DNA from: Accumulibacter sp. | Lineage (GTDB): Bacteria > Pseudomonadota > Gammaproteobacteria > Burkholderiales > Rhodocyclaceae | Reading direction: 5' to 3' | DNA length: 64,000 bases | NCBI RefSeq assembly: GCF_036625195.1 | Contig: NZ_JAZKUG010000001.1 | Location: forward strand, 4,960,001-5,024,000 | In this document: piece by piece, positions 20,701 through 25,522 of the stretch | How positions within the stretch are numbered: the stretch's first letter is position 1 | Layout: each line of letters begins with the position of its first letter | Position numbers and translations under genes: made by a program | Notes under the pieces: model-generated | Told to the model about the DNA's origin: nothing | Database searches by the model: none | The model's input: only the letters and a program-made list of their open reading frames with translations

Positions 20701-20782
20701 CGGGATCGATGCCGAACTGCAGGAACTGTGTCGCGCTCTCGAAGCGCATCTGCAGGAACGTTCAGGAACGGCCAGGGCGTAG
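17750..20782 (+). CDS. Hybrid sensor histidine kinase (HisKA-HATPase-REC-REC-HPt)
   Basis: A 1010-residue protein with a GTG start. A membrane helix at about 9-27 and another at about 287-308 bracket a periplasmic sensor domain. A coiled coil follows (about 320-375), then HisKA with SMSHEIRTPMNG (His390) and HATPase_c with the N, G1 (DSGIGIP) and G2 (GTGLGLTI) boxes. Two receiver domains follow, with Asp679 (LLDCHMPGMDG) and Asp821 (LMDMQMPEIDG), and a C-terminal HPt domain with His949 (AHGLKGL). This is the BarA/ArcB style of phosphorelay with an extra receiver. The upstream binding protein is a plausible ligand donor and the REC-HD-GYP protein a plausible target. The gene ends just before a strong hairpin. 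Confidence 0.94.
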   Translation: MLQRLRARWPLLVAVVFCGYSWLLLWEAFNSQDQLRAAADVRIVADSNRRAAALADFAADRLSGAAELADVPEIHNFLANRALGMSLKYGLSANLDAIEVRFRRQMEKRLRGEPIYNRVLFVDDAGEILVDVALTPGGAAISLADAAHAAKLFIDADARRIIAAAPVRYKDAVAGTVVTMGDLGQLSRYLLALSAGKEYQELLITDDAVELKFPGQHATLGRSVAWNLVQLPENQITRIPSDLLAAGSDAAAADDQELLAVRTPVAGMPLSLLTLFSGEYLYGHLTSRLFLYFASAFPLLVLFAAIMYDRMRQRAERLQEDVLESGLRRTALQELNASLSDEIERRELSERQLREKSRELEQMADDLRRSVARAEDANRAKSDFLASMSHEIRTPMNGVIGMTELALDTDLTGEQREYLNIVKSSAAGLLTIINDILDFSKIEAGKLSVEVIPFDLSALIGDLLKPIALAAEAKQLELLSDCDPAVPRHLLGDPGRLRQVLINLLNNAVKFTEKGEIVLLVEVERMAADRPWIHFSVRDSGIGIPLEKQEAIFAAFTQQDSSTTRNYGGTGLGLTISSRLVALMGGHIWVDSEVGKGSTFHAVVPFGIAPGSATTPARVDACGKRALIVDDNRVNRRILARHLTLWGMDVVEAPDGPTALAMHAASVAEDRPFDVVLLDCHMPGMDGFEVASRLSQAKTAASPLLMMLSSGGARGDASRCCQVGIGAYLSKPVGPEELKTSIMALLGLSQAPRVPGQLITRHSLREHAGALRILVAEDNAINQKLMVELLGSWGHLVTLAANGREAIELWARDRFDIVLMDMQMPEIDGFSATREIRAREQGSPQRRTPIYALSAAVLPDDRERGFASGVDGYLSKPLQREELQDVLAGLRRGHAVELSTSYRAGLAQADAEVVDIIGHAFLAQAPNEMAALRAAAMATDWAELRRLAHGLKGLVAHFNAERLVMQLTLVEEQPPEGTIDAMLSGIDAELQELCRALEAHLQERSGTARA

Positions 20783-20814
20783 CGGCCTGTCGCCATCGAC
20801 CGTGCGCGGTCTGT

Positions 20815-20854
20815 GTTTCCCACCAAGCCAGCGTGATCTGCGGATGAGCCGCTC
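20815..20854. repeat. 40-bp duplicate of part of the PIN-toxin gene
   Basis: The sequence is nearly identical (two mismatches over about 40 bases) to 23982-24021, which lies inside the PIN-domain gene at 23612-24094. It sits between the hybrid kinase and the cassette-like region. It looks like a leftover of a second PIN gene or of a recombination event at the edge of the patchwork region. Confidence 0.8.
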
Positions 20855-20855
20855 A

Positions 20856-20888
20856 GGGACGCTGCGCGGCTTTATCGCGCAGCGTCCC
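20856..20888. terminator. Strong hairpin between convergent genes
   Basis: A perfect 13-bp GC-rich stem (gggacgctgcgcg and its complement) closes a 7-base loop. It is placed after the hybrid kinase and covers the end of the converging zinc-finger gene, whose stop codon at 20872 falls in the loop. There is no long U-tract, so it is either a bidirectional terminator or an RNA-stabilising hairpin. Confidence 0.6.
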
Positions 20889-21141
20889 TTGGAGCGCCGG
20901 GTTGGGCGTGCGCTTCTTGAAACACAGCGACCGGAACCGGGCGGTCGACAGCGACAGACTTCCGAAGAGCCTTGATACGTTCGATTTCGTGGAGTGTCTG
21001 AGCCGAGAAGTACGACTCTCCGCAGCGAGGACACGACCACATGGGGATGTTCTCTATCACCAGAAGCGAAGCACCTCGACCGGAACTGCGAGTTACCCTC
21101 CGCAGTTGCACGCCTGGATGGCCGCATGAGGCACAGAGCAT
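20872..21141 (-). CDS. YgiT/MqsA-type zinc-finger protein, putative antitoxin
   Basis: An 89-residue protein from the ATG at 21141. It has the two CxxC pairs of the MqsA N-terminal zinc-binding fold, CASCG near the N-terminus and CPRCGESY about 30 residues later, then a helical tail (TLHEIERIKALRKS). It lies one base downstream of a DUF4258 gene on the same strand, the standard arrangement for this toxin-antitoxin-like pair. It lacks the C-terminal helix-turn-helix of full MqsA. The C-terminal codons overlap the hairpin at 20856-20888. Confidence 0.8.
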   Translation of the reverse strand: MLCASCGHPGVQLRRVTRSSGRGASLLVIENIPMWSCPRCGESYFSAQTLHEIERIKALRKSVAVDRPVPVAVFQEAHAQPGAPRDAAR

Positions 21142-21142
21142 T

Positions 21143-21424
21143 TCAGACAAGGTAGACCGTGATGACGAAGAGATTGCCGAGCGGGCCGAACTTGACGACT
21201 GCCTCGGCCTGGAGTCCGCCGACGGTGGTGCCGCGGACGACGAACTTGCGCTCGTGCGTCTTGCAGTCGCGCTGGCGCTCGATGATTTCGCTGGTGAGAA
21301 GGATGTTTTCGAGATCGAGGATCGTAAGGTTGTCATCGTCAAGTTCTTCTACAGCGTGGATGGACACAACGTAGTTCAGTGAACGAACACAGTTGCGGAT
21401 TCGGACGATAGTAGATTGAGCCAC
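21143..21424 (-). CDS. DUF4258 protein, putative RelE/MqsR-like toxin
   Basis: A 93-residue protein with a GTG start. It shows the DUF4258 pattern SIHAVEEL-DD--TILDLENILLT---IER then KFVVRG------AEAVVKFG--GNLFVITVY. DUF4258 proteins are small RelE/MqsR-fold members, usually paired with a YgiT-type zinc finger as here. It starts shortly downstream of a group II intron 3' end, with the GGGC bases of a cassette-like junction between (about 21456-21460). The toxin function is inferred from pairing. Confidence 0.75.
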   Translation of the reverse strand: MAQSTIVRIRNCVRSLNYVVSIHAVEELDDDNLTILDLENILLTSEIIERQRDCKTHERKFVVRGTTVGGLQAEAVVKFGPLGNLFVITVYLV

Positions 21425-21460
21425 TCGTTAATTGTAGCGGTTCAGCACCGTCAGCGCCCA

Positions 21461-21850
21461 ATCGGGATAGGAGAAGGCCTCGCGGCCGCCCCCACACCAC
21501 CGGACGAACCGGGTCACGTATCCGGCGGTTCGATGAAGCAAATTCCTACCGCGGCGCAAGGCTCGGTAGTCCCATTTGGTCGAAGAAGCGCAACGGGAGC
21601 GCGATCGACAGGGCCGGCGTCTGCGACACCCGCGATGGACCGTGTGCGGACTTGCTGGTATGCCACGCTTCACGCACCGACACGCCGCGTTGGCGCAGTT
21701 CCCGATAGCCCGCTCGACCCCATTGTTTCCAGAAATCGCAGCGTAACTTGCGCCGGACCCACTTGTCGAGGTCGCGCAGAGGGCTCGGCACCTCGGTGAT
21801 CCCGTAATACGCTTGCCAACCAAGCTGCCCCCACCGGGCTCGTCCAACAA
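21461..21850 (-). mobile_element. Group IIC intron 3' remnant 1 (maturase tail + domains V/VI)
   Basis: On the minus strand this encodes the C-terminal maturase (GIIM) part of a group II intron reverse transcriptase, from GWQAYYGITE and LDKWVRRKLRCDFWKQWGR to TPALSIALP---F--MGLPSL, stopping at 21546. The RNA tail follows: a domain V-like hairpin at about 21497-21532 (ccgccggatac paired with gtccggtggt), then a domain VI-like stem and a 3' end of tcctatcccgat at 21461. The 5' part of the intron and the reverse-transcriptase domain are missing. Compared with remnant 2, domain V carries one extra base. The left (5') limit is approximate. Confidence 0.82.
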
Positions 21851-21899
21851 ACGGTTCAGATCGTGGCTTCGCATCGGTCGCACGATCAACCCTCACCCG

Positions 21900-22748
21900 T
21901 TATGCATACTTCGAAGAAAATTCTCCTTTAACGAACTTGCAGAAATCGTATGAACTATTAAATTTAAACGTCTTATCATGCAAATGCAGCGTTATTTTGG
22001 AACTGAAAACCCTTTGCTCTACCTTGCCTCCATGCAAACTAATAAGTTGGGTTGCTGCGACTGCGTCGCCCACATTCCAGGGTTCTCTAAAAATCTGCTG
22101 GAAAAGCCGTCTGCCTTCGAGTTTTCTCGCTAGTGATGGAAACTTATTGTTTATGTTGGCACGAATACTCCGTATGTCAACACTCTTGCCCATTACCCCG
22201 ATGACATTATTCAAATATAGTGCGACCTCAATTTCTCTGGCTTTGATTATGTTTTCAGCATAGATAACAATATCCGCATTGCGGCCAAAATAGCGACACA
22301 AATAGTCATGTTTCAGTTGTGCGGCAATTTCCTGTGAGTCTTTGAATTCCTGACTCTGAAGGATCTTGATCTTAAATGTGAATGCAAGTCTCCATGATAT
22401 CTTTTCAAGGTCAAGGTGATGTTTCTGAACATCCGGATAGAACTCAATGGCCACCTTCCAATCTTTCTCGAGTGGGTCCTCTTGGAATGGCTGCTTCTCC
22501 TCAAATTCTAAGATGTTTGCCTTGGTTCTAGTGGGTTCGCTTGATTTATCGTATTCAGCCCTCTTTGCACTGTCCCCTAGCACAGCATAGGCGGCATTCA
22601 GTTCTTTTGTTCTGATAATAGCATCAGTGGATTGATTTCTGTCTGGGTGATAAATGCTTATTAGCGCCCTGTATGCGGCTCTTATGACAGGAGGCTCTGC
22701 GTTGGGTAAAACGCCAAGCACTTGATAGAAATCTAGTCTTTCAGACAT
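21900..22748 (-). CDS. J-domain protein, low-GC, function unknown
   Basis: A 282-residue protein. Residues 1-70 form a DnaJ domain (DFYQVLGVLPNAEPPVIRAAY, HPD at 34-36, AYAVLGDSAKRAEYD). The remainder, about 210 residues, is unlike the zinc-finger and substrate domains of DnaJ and matches nothing I recognise. AT content is clearly higher than in neighbouring chromosomal genes, suggesting transfer. The ATG lies 19 bases downstream of the 3' end of group II intron remnant 2, and the stop is just upstream of remnant 1, so the gene is framed by intron tails. It likely recruits DnaK/Hsp70 to an unknown client. Confidence 0.8.
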   Translation of the reverse strand: MSERLDFYQVLGVLPNAEPPVIRAAYRALISIYHPDRNQSTDAIIRTKELNAAYAVLGDSAKRAEYDKSSEPTRTKANILEFEEKQPFQEDPLEKDWKVAIEFYPDVQKHHLDLEKISWRLAFTFKIKILQSQEFKDSQEIAAQLKHDYLCRYFGRNADIVIYAENIIKAREIEVALYLNNVIGVMGKSVDIRSIRANINNKFPSLARKLEGRRLFQQIFREPWNVGDAVAATQLISLHGGKVEQRVFSSKITLHLHDKTFKFNSSYDFCKFVKGEFSSKYA

Positions 22749-22766
22749 ATGGCATCTTCATGCATA

Positions 22767-22962
22767 ATCGGGATAGGAGAAATCCTCGCGGCCTCCCCCT
22801 CCCACACCACCGGACGAACGGGTCACGTATCCGGCGGTTCGATGAAGCAAATTCCTACCGCGGCGCAAGGCTCGGTAGTCCCATTTGCTTGAAGAAGCGC
22901 AACGGGAGCGCGATCGACAGAGCCGGCGTCTGCGACACCCGCCATTGTCCGTGTGCGGACTT
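22767..22962 (-). mobile_element. Group IIC intron 3' remnant 2
   Basis: A second, shorter copy of the same intron 3' end as at 21461-21850: the last 36 codons of the maturase (from about 22962 to the stop at 22855), domain V at about 22807-22842 and domain VI, ending tcctatcccgat at 22767. Similarity to remnant 1 is high but not complete, so the two are separate insertions or an old duplication. Its 5' side is joined in frame to an unrelated gene (see the pseudogene at 22855-23391). Confidence 0.82.
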
Positions 22963-23391
22963 ATTTGAAATAACGAAACCATAATTGCAATAACCGTCGC
23001 CCCTGAAAGAGCCACCCACCCCAACGACGACGAAGGATGGCCTTTCCTCTTCCTCTCGTTGGCGCCTTTCATAGGCAAGAGCCTCCCTTTCGCCTTCGAC
23101 CTGCAGGCGGGTTACTTCGGCGAACTCACGCTGTTGCTCGACAAATTTCTTTAGTTCTTCCGCCTGCAATCGCAGAGCCTCTGTACTTAGCTTCAGTTCC
23201 TCGCATTGCTGAAGGTAGCCCAACACCAGTCACAAAAAGGCAAGAGGAGCACAGACGGCCGCAAAGAAGTCGCCCCACTCATTGGGCTTCAGCTGACTAG
23301 CCTGTGTGCCGCTCCAGTCGAAAAGGATTGCCATTGTGGTTAGCCACGCCAATGTGGCGATGAGTCCGAAGTAGCACCGCAGTTCGGTCAT
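22855..23391 (-). pseudogene. Membrane coiled-coil protein, nonsense-mutated and truncated by intron tail
   Basis: From an ATG at 23391 the frame encodes a membrane helix (IATLAWLTTMAILF), then W-GDFFAAVCAPLAFL, and meets TGA at codon 54 (23232-23230). The same frame then continues with LVLGYLQQCEELKLSTEAL and a long Gln/Glu-rich coiled coil (AEELKKFVEQQREFAEVTR). TGA very probably replaces a TGG Trp codon, since LAFLWLVLGYLQQ is the expected continuation. After about residue 143 the reading passes without a break into the group II maturase tail, so the native C-terminus is lost. Family function unknown. Confidence 0.7.
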
Positions 23392-23415
23392 GTGCTTTCA
23401 GGCCTCACGTCAAAT

Positions 23416-23622
23416 TCAGCGGGGAGCGAAGCGAGTCCGCTGCAATACCGATTTCGGCGCGGGAGTTCCAGATGGTGGGGAAACAAAAGGATGACCGGCA
23501 GCAATACGTGCAGCTTCCGACCTTTTCAGGTCGGCATAGATCGCCCGCAGGTCATAAGCAAATTGGGCGGCATGGGCATCACGAATAGCCCGAACCTCAT
23601 CGATCATTTCGTCATTGAGCAT
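23416..23622 (-). CDS. Small helical protein partnered with the PIN toxin, putative antitoxin
   Basis: A 68-residue protein from the ATG at 23622, overlapping the 3' end of the PIN-domain gene by 11 bases. The sequence MLNDEMIDEVRAIRDAHAAQF with DLRAIYADLKRSEAAR is a recurrent small protein found downstream of VapC-like PIN genes. Translational overlap supports a two-gene unit. The order (toxin first) is the reverse of the usual VapBC order. The role as antitoxin is inferred. Confidence 0.65.
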   Translation of the reverse strand: MLNDEMIDEVRAIRDAHAAQFAYDLRAIYADLKRSEAARIAAGHPFVSPPSGTPAPKSVLQRTRFAPR

Positions 23623-24094
23623 TTTCTTCTCCCAGAAGCTCTTCTGGCGTGCAGATGAACGGCAGATACAAGCCAATCCGGTCGAGGTACTCTGCAATCC
23701 CTCTCTGTATCTCCGGGTTGGCGATGTGCCGACAGTTCCATGTCAGCAGGTAGTCCACAGCATGCACCGTGGCGACCGCAATATGAAGCGCGTCTTCGGC
23801 GGCCTGGATCGGGACAATTCCCAGTTGTACCAACGCTTCCGCAATCAGGAGCGCCTGCTCCGTAATCAAGAGCAGAGGGACATCCTTCAAGCCAGCCAGC
23901 CGTTTGGCGGCCGCGTCTGGATCACCAGCGCCACACTCCCGCAAAACCGGCTCCGACACCAACAATTCGTATCGGTTGCGCGTTTCCCACCAAGCCAGCG
24001 TGATTTGCTGATGAGCCGCTCCAACAATGGTCTTGGTGGGGCGTGCCGTCAGATAGCTGATGACGGAGGTTTCAACGTAGATTTTGCGCTTCAT
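23612..24094 (-). CDS. PIN-domain protein, VapC-like toxin
   Basis: A 160-residue PIN nuclease. The first acidic residue is Glu in KIYVETSVISYL, where Glu replaces the usual Asp in this PIN subgroup. Further acidic positions lie in AEDALHIAVATVHAVDYLLTWNCRHIANPE, the typical PIN C-terminal block. PIN toxins cleave RNA. It is coupled to the small downstream gene at 23416-23622. It starts just after a truncated attC-like element, so it may have replaced part of an integron cassette. Confidence 0.85.
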   Translation of the reverse strand: MKRKIYVETSVISYLTARPTKTIVGAAHQQITLAWWETRNRYELLVSEPVLRECGAGDPDAAAKRLAGLKDVPLLLITEQALLIAEALVQLGIVPIQAAEDALHIAVATVHAVDYLLTWNCRHIANPEIQRGIAEYLDRIGLYLPFICTPEELLGEENAQ

Positions 24095-24144
24095 GATTTT
24101 CGCTGTGGGTCAAACAAACCGTGGTCTGCCCCCTATTTCTACCC

Positions 24145-24157
24145 GGAATTGTTAGAC
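24145..24157 (-). repeat. Truncated attC (integron recombination site) half
   Basis: On the minus strand gtctaacaattcc occurs 13 bases after the stop of the HEPN-like gene. It equals the 5' R'' box (RYYYAAC) and following bases of an attC site. The matching 3' GTTRRRY box is missing: the sequence runs into the leader of the PIN gene. I read it as the remains of that cassette's attC. Confidence 0.5.
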
Positions 24158-24170
24158 GGAATTGCGGGCA

Positions 24171-24641
24171 TCAGCGGTTGAAGTCCTCGTAGCCAACCTC
24201 AGAGGAAACTGCGTGAATGAGCTTGATGGCGAATGACTTTAGCAGACCAAATTCTGGAATGCATTTTATCCCCGTCTCTATGTAATTGAGCTGCTTTTTC
24301 GAATACAAACTGTTGAGCAGTTCGACTGCTGCTGCTTCGGCCGAGTCGAACTTGACCAAGCCTGATAAGCCAAGCTCCTCGGCCTTTCTCTGGCAGGAAT
24401 GAAGGTCATGCCCGAATTTCCTAGACCGAAGCTCGCGAAGCGTAATGTCACGATGAAGCAAGTAGGACTTAAACGCCAACTCAATTGAATGCCCGATCAG
24501 ATATAGCGCAGGCATTTGCGAAACCAGGTCAAATCCGTCACTCTTTCCGTAGTGATAATCGACCGCGCGAGATGAGTCAAAAAAATCATGGGCGTACCGC
24601 GCAAGGCCAATGGGTGTGGTCAGCTCTGGATCATCGCGCAT
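24171..24641 (-). CDS. HEPN-like protein in an integron cassette
   Basis: A 156-residue helical protein with PALYLIGHSIELAFKSYLL and KFGHDLHSCQRKAEELGL, a pattern I associate with HEPN-fold proteins that often act with nucleotidyltransferases or as RNases. A canonical RNase HEPN motif (R-x4-6-H) is not evident, so catalysis is uncertain. The ATG is only 7 bases beyond the attC at 24648-24775, exactly where a cassette gene should begin, and it is followed by a truncated attC. Confidence 0.65.
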   Translation of the reverse strand: MRDDPELTTPIGLARYAHDFFDSSRAVDYHYGKSDGFDLVSQMPALYLIGHSIELAFKSYLLHRDITLRELRSRKFGHDLHSCQRKAEELGLSGLVKFDSAEAAAVELLNSLYSKKQLNYIETGIKCIPEFGLLKSFAIKLIHAVSSEVGYEDFNR

Positions 24642-24647
24642 GATTCG

Positions 24648-24775
24648 CTCTAACGTTCGAGCTGAACGGGCGACGACAGCAGGCGACTAGGCCCGGGCTA
24701 GCGAGAATGTCCCGCGTACCGCCAGCCCGGGCCTGTTGGCCTGCCGTTGGCACTCCGCTTGAGTGGGGGTTAGGC
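24648..24775 (-). repeat. attC site of a cassette (128 bp)
   Basis: On the minus strand the site begins GCCTAAC (RYYYAAC box) and ends cagctcgaacGTTAGAG, with a long internal imperfect palindrome (gcccgggct repeated in inverse). The stop codon of the PEP-CTERM gene lies inside the first box and the HEPN gene starts 7 bases beyond the last, as in true gene cassettes. The final base of the GTTRRRY box deviates. Confidence 0.75.
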
Positions 24776-25441
24776 CTCACGGCGCAGGACCTTGAGCGCA
24801 ACTGCAAGAGCCATAGCTACCAATGCGAGTGTCGGCGGTTCCGGAACGTCTTGTCTTACGAGCCAAGTACCTACGCCTTGTAGCGCGCTCCCAACCGGGA
24901 CCGAGCCCCACGTTGAGTATGCAGAGGCAAAGTCAAGAACGCCGCTCACAGTATTGACCGCAGTGCGCACGACTACATTGCCGATATTGACTGAGAGAAA
25001 GCCATTGACCGGACTCACAAAGTCATTGTCAACATAGCCGGCGGTCTCATACAGGAACCCAAGCGCGGAGTACTGATACTGATACGTCACTCCTACGAGC
25101 GACTGCAGTGCGCTTACGCCAGCCACATTTGCCGTGGTCCCATACAGCGCTCCGTAACCTGCAACATTAATATCCGGAATACCTGCATTCGCAAACAGTT
25201 CGGTCAACTCAGCAGTGCTTGCCACACGGAACCCTACGTATCGAGGATCAAATTGAAGCAGACCTCGAACCTCGGAAATGGACAGTCCAGAAGTCACTGT
25301 TGGCGTCAGCCATCCAAGACCGGTCGAAGTGTCTCGAGTCAACGTGCCGGGTCCCCATGCTGGATCGGACGATAGCACGAGCGAGGCTGGCGCGTGGCCA
25401 GACCAAGCGAAGAGGGCAATGAGGAGGATGCGCTTGTTCAT
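24770..25441 (-). CDS. PEP-CTERM-anchored secreted protein in a cassette
   Basis: A 223-residue protein: signal peptide (ILLIALFAWSGHAPAS), an extracellular part rich in Gly/Ser/Thr/Val, and a C-terminal sorting signal of VPEPPTLALVAMALAVAL followed by basic KVLRR. This tripartite tail is the substrate of exosortase (EpsH/XrtA), which processes proteins for the envelope or extracellular matrix. The gene is precisely enclosed by attC sites, with its start 14 bases from the upstream site and its stop inside the downstream site. Confidence 0.88.
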   Translation of the reverse strand: MNKRILLIALFAWSGHAPASLVLSSDPAWGPGTLTRDTSTGLGWLTPTVTSGLSISEVRGLLQFDPRYVGFRVASTAELTELFANAGIPDINVAGYGALYGTTANVAGVSALQSLVGVTYQYQYSALGFLYETAGYVDNDFVSPVNGFLSVNIGNVVVRTAVNTVSGVLDFASAYSTWGSVPVGSALQGVGTWLVRQDVPEPPTLALVAMALAVALKVLRREA

Positions 25442-25454
25442 GGTGAAGTGTGAG

Positions 25455-25518
25455 GCCTAACGTGTGAGCTCAGGCCGCGGCCCGTCAGGGCCGTCGCGCC
25501 AGCAGCGAATTGTTGGGC
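25455..25518 (-). repeat. attC site between helicase and PEP-CTERM gene (64 bp)
   Basis: On the minus strand the element starts GCCCAACAATTCG and ends GTTAGGC, matching the RYYYAAC and GTTRRRY boxes. It has an internal stem (ggccc and gggcc around tgac). Start sequence and length are those of common integron attC sites. It begins 4 bases after the helicase stop codon. Confidence 0.85.
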
Positions 25519-25522
25519 GCCG

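Noticed and set aside
21850..21896. Start of a complete maturase gene at 21896
   Set aside because: The first 20-odd codons do not match maturases and begin at a GTG beside the J-domain stop; only the C-terminal GIIM part is real.
21840..21902. A further attC site after the J-domain gene
   Set aside because: There is an inverted repeat (gatcgtg/cacgatc) and a GTTGGAC box, but the 5' box deviates and the region is merged with the intron tail; not convincing without a covariance model.
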